From Oleiharenicola sp. (lineage in GTDB: Bacteria; Verrucomicrobiota; Verrucomicrobiia; Opitutales; Opitutaceae): 36,683 bases of DNA. The position numbers and the translations under genes were made by a program. Numbering within the stretch: position 1 is the first letter of the stretch; each line of letters opens with the position of its first letter. Below, in pieces: positions 14,107-22,674 of the stretch. The notes under the pieces were generated by a model. That model ran no database searches. It was not told where the DNA came from and saw only the letters and a program-made list of their open reading frames with translations. The stretch covers positions 1 through 36,683 of the forward strand of contig JANYDW010000044.1 of the NCBI GenBank assembly GCA_025363455.1, in the 5' to 3' direction.

Positions 14107-15378
14107 TCAGATTATCCGCGCCCACAGCACCTTGAGGTAGCGGCTTTCGAGGCAATTTGAATAAACGGGGTGATCCACGCCGGGGCCGGTGCGGTCGAAG
14201 ATCTGGAGGCGGCGGCCGAGGCGGTGCACGCCCTTGATCACGCAGCCTTCAAAGTCCTCCAGCGACACGAGCCCCGAGCACGAGCACGTGACGAACAGCC
14301 CGCCGGGCTTCACGAGGCTGGCAGCAATGGTGTTCAGGTCGGCGTATTTCCGCATGCCCTCGGCCGCGAAGGCCGGGTCGCGTGTCATGACGAACTTCGG
14401 CGGGTCGCACATGACGGCGTCGAATTGTTCGCCATTTTTCTGCATCTGCCGCGCGTAGGCGAAGGCGTCGGCGTGCACCCACTTCAGCTTGTTGGGCGAA
14501 ATCTGGTTCAGGTTGGCGTTGCGCCGGCCTTGCTTGATGACGTCCTCGTCGAGGTCCACCGCGGTGGCCTCGCTCGCGCCGCCCAGGATGGCGTTGATGG
14601 AGAAACCACCCGTGTAGCTGCACAAGTCGAGCACGCGCGCACTCTTCACCAGCGAGCCGAATCGTTTCCGGTTGTCACGCTGGTCGCAGAAGAAACCGGT
14701 CTTGTGCCCCTCGGCGAAGTCCACCTCGTATTTCACGCCGCCTTCCTTGATGCGCACCTTGTCAGGCGCGGTGGCGGTGACCTCTTTCATCTGCGAAGGC
14801 TTGATGCCCTCCAGGCTGCCAAGGTCGTGGTCCACATGGACGCGAACGTGCTTCGTGCCGAGCAACTCGTGCAGCAACGGCAGCCACTTTGGCAGGCGAA
14901 GGAAAATGCCGAGCGAATAGACGTCGCAGTAAAGCACGTCCGCGTAGCGGTCGATCGTCAGGCCGCTGATGCCGTCGCCGTCGGAGTTGATCACGCGCCA
15001 GGCCTCGGTCGAAGCGTCGAGCTTGAACATGTCGCGGCGCAACGCGACGGCGCGACGGATCGCCATTTCAAAATATTCCTCGCCGACTGGATCGCTGGAG
15101 TGCACGACGACCCGGAGGGGCATCTTGGCCCGAGGGTTGAAGAGCCCGGTGCCGACGCGATGGCCGAATTTGTCGTAGACCGACACGAGGTCGCCCGGGC
15201 GCGCGTCGCGCGACACCTCACCGAGCATGCGGGGGAAAATGGCCGGCTGGAACGAGACAAACTTCAACTGCGCCCAAGGCCGCTGCCACTGGGATTGCGG
15301 GATGGGCTCGCCCCGGTCGGGCCGGATCGGGTCGATCGGCGCCTTGGTGTTTTCTTGTTCGAGGTCCTCGTCTTCCAT
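14107..15378 (-). CDS. Class I SAM-dependent rRNA methyltransferase, RlmI-like
   Basis: A 423-residue protein of the RlmI/YccW type (E. coli RlmI, 396 residues, makes m5C1962 in 23S rRNA). An N-terminal PUA-like region (about 40-110, GDLVSVYDKFGHRVGTGLFN) is followed by a central domain with INSDGDGISGLTIDRY. The Rossmann methyltransferase domain holds motif I VLDLCSYTGGFSINA, the acidic VDLDEDV and motif IV DAVMCDPPKF, with TCSCSG further on carrying the likely catalytic cysteine of this group. The charged first 20 residues are extra to the family. A near-identical copy of its 3' end lies 1.2 kb downstream. The target base cannot be deduced with certainty. Confidence 0.88.
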   Translation of the reverse strand: MEDEDLEQENTKAPIDPIRPDRGEPIPQSQWQRPWAQLKFVSFQPAIFPRMLGEVSRDARPGDLVSVYDKFGHRVGTGLFNPRAKMPLRVVVHSSDPVGEEYFEMAIRRAVALRRDMFKLDASTEAWRVINSDGDGISGLTIDRYADVLYCDVYSLGIFLRLPKWLPLLHELLGTKHVRVHVDHDLGSLEGIKPSQMKEVTATAPDKVRIKEGGVKYEVDFAEGHKTGFFCDQRDNRKRFGSLVKSARVLDLCSYTGGFSINAILGGASEATAVDLDEDVIKQGRRNANLNQISPNKLKWVHADAFAYARQMQKNGEQFDAVMCDPPKFVMTRDPAFAAEGMRKYADLNTIAASLVKPGGLFVTCSCSGLVSLEDFEGCVIKGVHRLGRRLQIFDRTGPGVDHPVYSNCLESRYLKVLWARII

Positions 15379-15421
15379 TCGGACCCAAGCAATGCGGCCG
15401 GCCAGCGAAGGCGAATCTTTT

Positions 15422-15475
15422 GTAGGGCTGCCGCTTGTCGGCAGGCCGCGGCCCGGCGGCTAGCGCCGGCCCTAC
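15422..15475. repeat. REPIN-like repeat, family A
   Basis: GTAGGGCTGCCGCTTGTCGGCAG, then GCCGCGGCCC, then GGCGGCTAGCGCCGGCCCTAC. Both ends carry the GTAGG lead on opposite strands, while the stems differ from other copies. It lies upstream of the methyltransferase start. Confidence 0.75.
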
Positions 15476-15493
15476 AATTAAGGAATTAAGCAA

Positions 15494-15527
15494 ACCGACC
15501 GGCCCGCTTGCTGCGCGACCGGTCGGT
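15494..15527 (-). terminator. Possible terminator of the small membrane protein gene
   Basis: Perfect 9-bp arms ACCGACCGG (15494-15502) and CCGGTCGGT (15519-15527) flank a 16-base loop. On the minus strand the stem is followed by TTTGCTTAATT. The T tract is imperfect. Confidence 0.5.
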
Positions 15528-15544
15528 GACTGGCCCAAAATGGT

Positions 15545-15718
15545 TCAGGCCCGCGAGGACTTGCCGAGAACGAAATAGAGAATCGTACCCAGAAAAGGCA
15601 GCAGAATGATCAGAACGACCCACAGCACTTTGTTGGGATTGCTGCTGCCGAGACAATCCACCAGAGCAACGATCCAGAAAACAAAACACAGAACCGCGAT
15701 GAGATAGTTCAGATTCAT
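15545..15718 (-). CDS. Small membrane protein, PLDc_N family
   Basis: A 57-residue protein with two membrane helices: MNLNYLIAVLCFVFWIVALV and VLWVVLIILLPFLGTILYFV, joined by DCLGSSNPNK and ending GKSSRA. This matches the PLDc_N (phospholipase D-nuclease N-terminal) family of stand-alone two-helix proteins, whose function is not established. The ATG at 15718 fits better than the one at 15730. It is a single gene with its own terminator-like hairpin. Confidence 0.75.
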   Translation of the reverse strand: MNLNYLIAVLCFVFWIVALVDCLGSSNPNKVLWVVLIILLPFLGTILYFVLGKSSRA

Positions 15719-15862
15719 GAGCTGGCACAATAGCCCAGACCGTCACGCAATGCGATGGGGCCAAACCCTACCGGGGACTGATCGGAATTTTGTAGTGCGG
15801 GATTTCCAAATACCGCCTTGCGCGAGGGAAGAGGGGTTCGGAGACCCGGTCCAACAGTCCAA

Positions 15863-15891
15863 ATAAAAAGGCCGGCCCCGCAGGACCGGCC
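15863..15891 (-). terminator. Rho-independent terminator of the thymidine phosphorylase gene
   Basis: On the minus strand GGCCGGTCCTGCGGGGCCGGCC is followed by TTTTTATTT. It lies about 45 bp past the stop at 15934. Confidence 0.8.
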
Positions 15892-15900
15892 TGAAATCTT

Positions 15901-15921
15901 CGCCTGCAAGCAGGCTCCTAC
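15901..15921 (-). repeat. Solo REP-like hairpin, family A
   Basis: On the minus strand it reads GTAGGAGCCTGCTTGCAGGC: the GTAGGAG lead followed by a GCCTG/CAGGC stem. It sits between the phosphorylase stop and its terminator, as a single half-element. Confidence 0.7.
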
Positions 15922-15933
15922 ATGGGGAGCTCC

Positions 15934-17280
15934 TTACGCCACGCGCTCGACGACGAGCGGGGGCGGGATCGGCCGCTTCGGGGCGAGGCGGTAGGCGTCC
16001 TTGAAGTAGTTGAGCGCCTGCTCGAGCTTCGCCTCGTCGTTGTAGTGGATCATCATCAGCGGCTCACCCTGCTTGACCTGCGTGCCAACCTTCTTGATCT
16101 CCGAGACGCCGACGGCGTAATCGATCTTGTTGTGGTGGGCGGCGTCCTTGCCGGCACCGAGGAGCGACACGCCCTTGGCGATCATGGCGGCGTTGATGGT
16201 GTGTACGTAGCCGCGTTTCGGAGCGGGCAGCTTGCGGATGTGCTTCGCCGTCGGGAATTTTTCCGGATGGTCGATGTACGATACGTCGCCGCCCTGGGCC
16301 TTGATCATGTCTTTGAACTTCTCGAGCGCGGACCCGTCGGTCAGGTGGCGCTGGACAGTCTGTTTGGCCGAGAGCGTGGAACCGGCGACGCCGGCGAGGC
16401 GGACGATCTCCATGCCGAGCTTGAGCACGAGTTCCTTCATGTCCTCGGGGCCCTCGCCCTTGAGGAGCGCGATGGCCTCCTTGATTTCGAGCGCGGTGCC
16501 GACGGTGTCACCAAGCGGCTGGTTCATGTCGGTGACGAGCGCGACGCAGCGACGCTTCATGGAACGACCGACGCGGGTCATCGAACGGGCGAGCTGCTTG
16601 GCCTGCTCAAGGTCCTTGATGAAGGATCCGTTGCCCCACTTGACATCGATGACCAAGCCCTCGGCACCCTCGGCCAGCTTCTTGGAGAGCACGCTGCCGG
16701 TGATGAGCGGGAGACTCGGAATCGTGCCGGTCTCCAAGCGCAGGTCGTAGAAAATCTTGTCGGCCGGGGCGAGTTCTGGGACCTGGTCGGCGATGGCACC
16801 CCCAACGCGCGCGAGCTGGTCTTGGAAGTGTTGGATCGACATGTGGCTCTTGAAGCCAGGGACGGCGGAGAGCTTTTCGATCGTGGTGATGACGAACTCC
16901 TGCTCCACGCCGCACATCATCGGGACGACGACGCCGCTGGCCATGGCGAGCGGGGCGAGGACGAGGGCGGTTTTGTCGCCGACGCCACCCGTGGAGTACT
17001 TGTCGATCTTGGGCTTGGCGATGTGGGACAGGTCGATGACCTCGCCCGAAAGCATCATTTCCTCGGTGAGAATCGCCGTCTCCTGGGCGGACATGTTGGC
17101 GAAGTAAATCGCCATGAGCAGGGCGGCCTGCTGGTGCTGCGGCATCTCTCCATCCAGCGTGGAGTCGATGATATAGCGGATTTCTTCCTGTGAAAATTCC
17201 TGCCCGTCGCGTTTCTTCTCAATCAATGCTGTAAACGACGGTTTGATGAACCGGCGGGTGGGAATAGGGCGTTTTCTCAT
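15934..17280 (-). CDS. deoA: Thymidine/pyrimidine-nucleoside phosphorylase, with a divergent active-site loop
   Basis: This family splits thymidine or related nucleosides with phosphate to base and (deoxy)ribose-1-phosphate. The 448-residue product has the family length and order: an N-terminal helical domain (QEFSQEEIRYIID), the phosphate loop YSTGGVGDKTALVLAPL, LAPADKIFYDLR, LPLITGSVLSKKLAEGAEGL and ALVTDMNQPLGD. The R, S and K that bind the base in E. coli (R171, S186, K190) align with R, S and K here. The segment usually reading [20 protein letters not shown] is instead CGVEQEFVITTIEKLSAVPG, so the base-facing His and two glycines are lost. Substrate range may therefore differ. The start at 17280 (MRKRPIPTRRF) is chosen because the 34 codons upstream lack family similarity. 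Confidence 0.85.
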   Translation of the reverse strand: MRKRPIPTRRFIKPSFTALIEKKRDGQEFSQEEIRYIIDSTLDGEMPQHQQAALLMAIYFANMSAQETAILTEEMMLSGEVIDLSHIAKPKIDKYSTGGVGDKTALVLAPLAMASGVVVPMMCGVEQEFVITTIEKLSAVPGFKSHMSIQHFQDQLARVGGAIADQVPELAPADKIFYDLRLETGTIPSLPLITGSVLSKKLAEGAEGLVIDVKWGNGSFIKDLEQAKQLARSMTRVGRSMKRRCVALVTDMNQPLGDTVGTALEIKEAIALLKGEGPEDMKELVLKLGMEIVRLAGVAGSTLSAKQTVQRHLTDGSALEKFKDMIKAQGGDVSYIDHPEKFPTAKHIRKLPAPKRGYVHTINAAMIAKGVSLLGAGKDAAHHNKIDYAVGVSEIKKVGTQVKQGEPLMMIHYNDEAKLEQALNYFKDAYRLAPKRPIPPPLVVERVA

Positions 17281-17488
17281 GGAGGTCACTGTGGTGTGTC
17301 TGGTAGTCGCCTTGCGGCGCAAAGGTCGAAGAGACAATGAGTTTTGTCTCTTTTGTCGAGCCGAAAATCCCACTATGACCACCTATTTAAACATTCAGTC
17401 ACTCTAGCCGCAGATCATGTCCCATGCTTCAGGCAAACCAGCGAAAATGCTTCTTGCTCAGAGCCAAGCGCAATTCCTCAATCGACAG

Positions 17489-19240
17489 ATGAACCTGCCG
17501 TTCGACGTCGCCGCCTACCTCGACGCCACCCTTTTGGCCACCGCCGCCAACCTCGGCTTAACCGAGCGCGGTTTCGACCCCGAAGTGCGGGTGGCTGACC
17601 CGGCACATGGCGACTTTCAAGCCAACGGTGCCCTGGCCTTCGCCAAGCGCGAAAAGCAGAACCCCCGCACTGTGGCCCAACAACTGGTCGATCCCCTTGA
17701 GGTTCTCCGGGAGCACTTTGACATAGCGCTGGCCGGGCCTGGCTTCATTAACTTCCGCCTCAAGCCCCCGGCCCTGCTCGGCTGGCTTCAAGCCTATGAT
17801 TCGGAGGAACACCTGCGGGCCGGGGCCGCCAACGCCCACGCCGGCCAGACCTGGGTGGTTGACTATTCCTCCCCCAACACAGCCAAGCAGATGCACGTCG
17901 GCCATCTTCGCTCCGCCGTCATCGGCGAGGCGATCTGCCGGCTCCTCGCCTTCACCGGGGCGAAGGTCATTCGTGACAACCATCTCGGCGACTGGGGCAC
18001 GCAGTTCGGGAAGCTCATCTACGGTTACAAGCGGTGGGTTGATGACGAGGCGCTCCTGACCCAGCCCATCGAGGAACTCGAACGCCTCTACAAGCTCGGC
18101 CACGCCGCCACCCCCGACGGCTCGCCGGAACTTGAGGAGGCCCGCCGCGAACTCGTCCAGCTCCAGTCGGGCGACCCGAAGAGCCTGGCGCTGTGGAAAA
18201 AATTCTCCGATGTCAGCCTCGCCGCCTTCGAGCAGATCTACGCCCGTCTCGGCATCCACTTCGATCACAACCTCGGCGAGTCCTTCTACAACGACAAGGT
18301 CGAACGCGTGTACCGCGAGCTGACGGCGATGGGCCTCGCCCAGGTCAGCGAGGGCGCGCTGGTCGTTTTCCACCCCGAGCACCCGCGATTCGCCAAACAG
18401 CCCTTCCTCATCCGCAAGGCCGATGGCGCCAGCAACTACGCCTCCACCGACCTCGCCACCGCCCTTTACCGCACCGAGCACTTCAAGGCCGACGGTATTG
18501 TCGTCGTCACCGACTTCCGCCAAGCCGACCATTTCGAACAGCTCTACCTCACCGCCCGGAAATGGTTCGCCGCGAAGGGCTATCACGTGCCCGCGCTGCA
18601 CCACGTCACGTTCGGCGCCGTCACCGCGGAGGACGGCAAGGCGCTAAAAACCCGCGACGGCGACGTCATCAAGCTCAAGGCCCTGCTCGACGAGGCCGAG
18701 GAGCGCGCCTTCGCCCTCGTCACGGCGAAGAGTCCCGATGTGCCCGAGGAGGAGCGCCGCGAGATTGCCCGCATCGTCGGCGTCGGCTCCGTCCAGTACG
18801 CGGACCTCGCGCAGAACCGCAGCAGCAACTACGTTTTCTCGTGGGACAAAATGCTGGCCCTCGATGGCAACACCGCGCCCTACCTGCTCTACGCGGTGAC
18901 GCGAGTCCGCTCGATTTTCCGCAAGGCCGGACTCGATCCCGCCCGCCCGCCGGTGGAGGGAGCCTCCGCGCCCGAAACCCCGCAGGAACTCGTGCTCGCC
19001 CGCAAGCTCGTGCAGTTCGCCGACGCCGTGAAGATTTCCACCGACCATCTTCGCCCGCATTTTCTCTGTCTCTATCTCTTCGAACTGGCCGGCGCCTACA
19101 GTGGCTTCTACGCCGCCGACAAGGTAATCGTGGACGACCCCGCGGTGCGCGCCCGCCGTCTGCTGCTCTGCCACCGCACTCTTGTCACGCTGGAGACCGG
19201 CCTGCACCTACTCGGTCTGCGCACGCTCGAGCGGATGTAA
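17489..19240 (+). CDS. argS: Arginyl-tRNA synthetase
   Basis: Class I synthetase charging tRNA-Arg. From the ATG at 17489 the product is 583 residues (E. coli ArgS has 577), and the Add-1 motif GDFQANGALAFAKR falls about 41 residues in, as in E. coli. An ATG at 17417 would add 24 residues with no family counterpart. The HIGH-type signature is HVGH in SSPNTAKQMHVGHLRSAVIG; the KMSKS-like loop is GKALKTRDGDVIKL. The C-terminal DALR helical domain that reads the anticodon is present, ending LETGLHLLGLRTLERM. It is divergent from the thymidine phosphorylase gene and ends just before a REP hairpin. Confidence 0.95.
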   Translation: MNLPFDVAAYLDATLLATAANLGLTERGFDPEVRVADPAHGDFQANGALAFAKREKQNPRTVAQQLVDPLEVLREHFDIALAGPGFINFRLKPPALLGWLQAYDSEEHLRAGAANAHAGQTWVVDYSSPNTAKQMHVGHLRSAVIGEAICRLLAFTGAKVIRDNHLGDWGTQFGKLIYGYKRWVDDEALLTQPIEELERLYKLGHAATPDGSPELEEARRELVQLQSGDPKSLALWKKFSDVSLAAFEQIYARLGIHFDHNLGESFYNDKVERVYRELTAMGLAQVSEGALVVFHPEHPRFAKQPFLIRKADGASNYASTDLATALYRTEHFKADGIVVVTDFRQADHFEQLYLTARKWFAAKGYHVPALHHVTFGAVTAEDGKALKTRDGDVIKLKALLDEAEERAFALVTAKSPDVPEEERREIARIVGVGSVQYADLAQNRSSNYVFSWDKMLALDGNTAPYLLYAVTRVRSIFRKAGLDPARPPVEGASAPETPQELVLARKLVQFADAVKISTDHLRPHFLCLYLFELAGAYSGFYAADKVIVDDPAVRARRLLLCHRTLVTLETGLHLLGLRTLERM

Positions 19241-19242
19241 TT

Positions 19243-19270
19243 GTAGGGCGGGATCGCTGGCGATCCCGCC
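19243..19270 (+). repeat. Solo REP-like hairpin, family A
   Basis: GTAGGGCGGGATCGCTGGCGATCCCGCC: the GTAG lead plus a perfect GGCGGGATCGC-type stem directly after the argS stop. The same stem recurs at 36623-36683. About 70 bp of GC-rich sequence without a gene follows, including GTTCGACAAGGTCAGGACC. Confidence 0.8.
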
Positions 19271-19408
19271 TTTGGAGCCCCGCTCTCCGTTCGACAAGGT
19301 CAGGACCCCGAGCCCGTCGAGGGGCCGCTGGGCCGCGGCGGACCGGGAGGTCGGCCCTCCACCCAATTCGCTCTTGCGACCGTTCTGTCCCCGCCCAGTA
19401 TCCCCGCC

Positions 19409-20158
19409 ATGGCTAACCAAGAAATTTATGTGCGCGGCGTGAATGACGCCGAGGCGCGTGGCCCTTTCTCCATGGAGCAGCTCGCCTCGCTCGTGGAGGC
19501 CGGCCAGGTCACCGTCGACACCTATTATTACGACGCCACGACCGAGCAATGGCTCCTCGTGACCAGCAACGCCGAAATGAAGGCCGTCCTCTGGCCCGAG
19601 AAGAAGCGCATGGGTTTCAAGCACAAGGAATTCAAAGCCGTCAACGAGGAGAAGTCCGAAAGCGCCCCGCCGATCACCGTGCAGGATTTCCTCGCCGCCG
19701 CCGAGGGCAAGACCGATGAGACCAAGGGCAAGAAGGATAAAAGCGTCAGCATGATGGCGGCCTCCATCTGGGGCACCCGCTCGGCCGCCCTCATTTCCAT
19801 CGCCAGCGCCGTCGCGCTCATCCTTCCGGGTTTCGACGCACTTACCGCCCTGGATCTGAATAAACTCATACTGTACCCGGGGGTTTTCCTCGGCGCAATC
19901 GACGCTGTCATCGGTCTGTTGCTGCTGCTCGGGGTGATTCAAATCTATCCTTTCGTACGTTTCCGCGCCGTGTTCGGCCTGGGTTTCCTCGGCTTCCTGT
20001 TCATGACCCAAGGCCAGCTCACGCCGATGATCGCCGTCGTCGCGGGCTCGGTGGGGCTTTACTTCTGCACGATTTTCCTGAGCTACATCCCGCTCGCCGT
20101 CGCCGCCCTGCTCGGCCTCGGCGGCATGGCGATGCTCGCGACAATGTCCTACGCCTGA
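19409..20158 (+). CDS. GYF_2-domain membrane protein
   Basis: A 249-residue protein. Residues 5-65 form a GYF_2 domain (IYVRGVNDAEARGPFSMEQL, then TYYYDATTEQW), a small module thought to bind peptides. A charged linker (KTDETKGKKDK) leads to four or five predicted membrane helices from about residue 115 (AALISIASAVALILPGF; LILYPGVFLGAIDAVIGLLL; FRAVFGLGFLGFLFM; a long hydrophobic end). The N-domain is probably cytoplasmic. The function is unknown. It is followed after 24 bp by the YihY-family gene, with which it likely forms a transcript. Confidence 0.75.
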   Translation: MANQEIYVRGVNDAEARGPFSMEQLASLVEAGQVTVDTYYYDATTEQWLLVTSNAEMKAVLWPEKKRMGFKHKEFKAVNEEKSESAPPITVQDFLAAAEGKTDETKGKKDKSVSMMAASIWGTRSAALISIASAVALILPGFDALTALDLNKLILYPGVFLGAIDAVIGLLLLLGVIQIYPFVRFRAVFGLGFLGFLFMTQGQLTPMIAVVAGSVGLYFCTIFLSYIPLAVAALLGLGGMAMLATMSYA

Positions 20159-20182
20159 GCGCGGCCCGGCGCTGACCGCCCC

Positions 20183-21679
20183 ATGCCGCTGACCGCCCTC
20201 CTGTCCCGGTTCCAGCGGCTTTGGCGGCATGATATCTGGGCCGCCGGCCTGACCCGCGATCCTTCCCTGAAAGGCCGGTTCCTCGCGCTCCTGCGCGTCT
20301 GTTCAATCACCATCTCAGGTCTGCGCGAACTCCACGGGGCCATCCGGGCCGCCGCCCTCAGCTACAGCTCGCTGCTCGCGCTCGGGCCACTCATCGCCAT
20401 CGCCGTCCTCATCTCGGGCTTCGCGTTGGGCAACCGCGACCCGGCGCTCGTCGCCCAGGGCATGAACCGCATCATCAGCTTCATCGCGCCCCAGGTCGGT
20501 CAATATGACAAGGCCACCGAGGCCGAACGGGCGGCCGACGCAAAAAAACACCCTGCCCTCGACCTGCCGACCGAGTCCACGGTCGCGACCCCCGAGATGG
20601 TTCAGCTGCTCAACAACTTCATCACGAGCTCCCGCTCCGGCACTGCCGGGCTCATTGGCATCCTGACCCTTTTCATCATCGTCATCGGCCTGTTCACCAC
20701 CGTCGAGAACACTTTCAACGACATCTGGGGCGTCCGCCGCGGGCGAAGTCTGCTGGCCCGCATCGTCTACTACTGGAGCGTCATCACCCTCGGTGCCCTG
20801 CTCTTCTTCACGTCCCTCACCTTGCTCTCCGCCGGCGCGTTCATGAACGTCTTCTTCGAGAAGATCCCGCTGGGCGCCCAGCTCAAGAGCCTCTTCGTGT
20901 GGATGCTGCCGTCGGGCTCGGTGCTGCTGCTCGTGTTCATCCTGACACTCTTCTACCGCCTCGTGCCGCATACCCGCGTCCGCTGGGGCGCCGCCCTCAT
21001 CGGCGCCATCATCGTCACCGGCCTGCTCTTCCTCAACAACTACCTCGCGTTTCTCTATTTCAAGCGCGTTGTCCTCTCCAAGAGCCTCTACGGCTCCGTC
21101 AGCATCATGCCGATCCTCATGATCGGTCTCTACATCTTCTGGTTCTTCGTGCTCGTCGGCGGGCAGATCACCTACGCCGTGCAGAATGTCCGTTACCGCA
21201 GCAGCCAGACCGCCTGGCACAGCCTCAACCACGCGACGCGCGAGAGCATGTCGCTGGTCGTGCTCCTGCTCATCGCCCGGCGCTTCAAGGTCGCCGCCCC
21301 GGCTTATTCGGTCAGCGAGCTCGCCACGCTCATCCGCGTGCCCTCGCAGATCCTCAATGAGAGCCTCAACCGCCTCGGTGACATCAAGCTGGTCGTCGAG
21401 CTGCCGCCCGCGGACGGCGCTGACGTCAATGATTTCCGCTACCAGCCGGCCCGCCCGCTCGACCAGATCACGCTCGACGAGTTCCGGCGCGAGTTCGAGA
21501 ACTACGGCGAGGCCCCCACCGCCGGCCTTCTCGACAACGTGGACCCGGTGCTCGCCCTCTATCACAAGCGCCTCGCGGAAAATCTGCCTACTATCCTGGG
21601 CGACCAGACCCTCGACCAGCTCATCGGCGACCTGCCGCCCAGCGCGACCTACGCGCCTTTCCCGGTCGCGGGGAAGTAA
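20183..21679 (+). CDS. YihY/BrkB-family membrane protein with C-terminal winged-helix-like region
   Basis: A 498-residue inner-membrane protein of the YihY/virulence factor BrkB family (often annotated RNase BN in error). The core has several membrane helices: AALSYSSLLALGPLIAIAVL, then GTAGLIGILTLFIIVIGLF, then ENTFNDIWGVRRGRSLLARI (the conserved family segment), and later NNYLAFLYFKRVV and IGLYIFWFFVLVGGQITYAV. A C-terminal part (SVSELATLIRVPSQILNESL) resembles a winged helix. The molecular role of the family is unresolved. It lies between the GYF_2 and TPR genes with very short gaps, so an operon is likely. Confidence 0.88.
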   Translation: MPLTALLSRFQRLWRHDIWAAGLTRDPSLKGRFLALLRVCSITISGLRELHGAIRAAALSYSSLLALGPLIAIAVLISGFALGNRDPALVAQGMNRIISFIAPQVGQYDKATEAERAADAKKHPALDLPTESTVATPEMVQLLNNFITSSRSGTAGLIGILTLFIIVIGLFTTVENTFNDIWGVRRGRSLLARIVYYWSVITLGALLFFTSLTLLSAGAFMNVFFEKIPLGAQLKSLFVWMLPSGSVLLLVFILTLFYRLVPHTRVRWGAALIGAIIVTGLLFLNNYLAFLYFKRVVLSKSLYGSVSIMPILMIGLYIFWFFVLVGGQITYAVQNVRYRSSQTAWHSLNHATRESMSLVVLLLIARRFKVAAPAYSVSELATLIRVPSQILNESLNRLGDIKLVVELPPADGADVNDFRYQPARPLDQITLDEFRREFENYGEAPTAGLLDNVDPVLALYHKRLAENLPTILGDQTLDQLIGDLPPSATYAPFPVAGK

Positions 21680-21683
21680 TCGG

Positions 21684-22382
21684 ATGAAATCAAATCCCCT
21701 TCGCTCACTTTGTCTGATTGGTCTGCTGGTCTTTGTTCCCACGGTTCAGGCCGAACGCATTCCCATCGACCAGGTGCCGATGTATGGCGCCATGGACCGC
21801 TCCAAGGTTCCTGTCCTCAAGAAGGGCGATCAGGATCTCATCGCGAATGGCATCAAGGGGTTTGGTACTCGTGAGAAAGCGGCCGACGCTTGGTTTTCAG
21901 TGGGCTGGAAATATTATCAGAAGGATGATCTTCAAAATGCCATGCGACGTTTCAATCAAGCTTGGCTGCTAAACCCAAATGATCCGAAACCATTCTGGGG
22001 CTTCGCGATGGTGAAACACGACCTAGGCAAGGCGATTGAGGCAGAAAAGCTGATGGCGAAGGCTTTTGACCTCGGCTTTCGGGGGGCTGATTTCCTTGCT
22101 GACTATGGTCGCATCAGCACCCTGACGACCATTGAGGACCCCAAGCTGCCATCCGATACCAAGGCGGCTTACCTGAAGAAATCAGACGAAATGTACGCTC
22201 TTTCGGAGAAAACGGAGGCCAAGAATGCCTATCTCTATGGCAGCTGGGCAACCGCCATGTTCTGGCGCGGCGATTACTTGGCCGCTTGGGAGAAAGTGCG
22301 TAAGCAACGCGAGCTGGGCGATCAACCGAACCCAAAATTTCTCAGCATGCTCGCCGCGAAATCGCCCGATCCAAAAAATTAG
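21684..22382 (+). CDS. Exported TPR-like protein
   Basis: A 232-residue protein with a signal peptide (MKSNPLRSLCLIGLLVFVPT, cleavage near VQA-ERI). The middle contains helical repeat units of tetratricopeptide type: AADAWFSVGWKYYQKDDLQN with AMRRFNQAWLLNPNDPKPFW, then GFAMVKHDLGKAIEAEKLMA and AYLYGSWATAMFWRGDYLAA. It probably serves as a periplasmic scaffold; no partner can be named. It starts 4 bp after the YihY-family stop. Codon use and base composition look less GC-rich than upstream. Confidence 0.75.
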   Translation: MKSNPLRSLCLIGLLVFVPTVQAERIPIDQVPMYGAMDRSKVPVLKKGDQDLIANGIKGFGTREKAADAWFSVGWKYYQKDDLQNAMRRFNQAWLLNPNDPKPFWGFAMVKHDLGKAIEAEKLMAKAFDLGFRGADFLADYGRISTLTTIEDPKLPSDTKAAYLKKSDEMYALSEKTEAKNAYLYGSWATAMFWRGDYLAAWEKVRKQRELGDQPNPKFLSMLAAKSPDPKN

Positions 22383-22482
22383 GACCCAACATGAGGGTCA
22401 GGTTTCACCACGCCACCTCAGCCATCTCGATCCGCAAACTCCCAAGCTTGCACCGCCGGGGGCTCCGGCTAGTTTCTATCTC

Positions 22483-22674
22483 GTGAGCAACGCGAAGACA
22501 GAGGCCGTCGAGCTGATCAAGAAGCTCCCCGACGACGCCACGCTGGAAGACATCCAGCACCACCTCCACGTGCTCGAGAAGATCAAACAAGGCCAGCGAC
22601 GTCTCGTCTCCGAAGGCGGCATTCCTCAAGCCGTGATGGAACAGGACATGGCCCGATGGACCGCTTCGTCGTAA
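22483..22674 (+). CDS. Small antitoxin of a ParE/RelE-type pair
   Basis: A GTG-started reading frame of 63 codons. It encodes a small helical protein (SNAKTEAVELIKKLPDDATL, then EDIQHHLHVLEKIKQGQRRL) ending MEQDMARWTASS. The central motif LPDDATLEDIQHHLHVLEKI is typical of antitoxins found next to ParE/RelE-like toxins. The toxin gene overlaps its 3' end by 19 bp, giving translational coupling. Its frame stays open upstream into the TPR gene, but only the part from 22483 is protein-like. Confidence 0.75.
   Translation: MSNAKTEAVELIKKLPDDATLEDIQHHLHVLEKIKQGQRRLVSEGGIPQAVMEQDMARWTASS

Noticed and set aside
20315..21742. Minus-strand 475-codon frame opposite the YihY-family gene
   Set aside because: Extremely Asp/Glu/Arg/His-rich antisense frame of a GC-rich membrane-protein gene; not a real protein.
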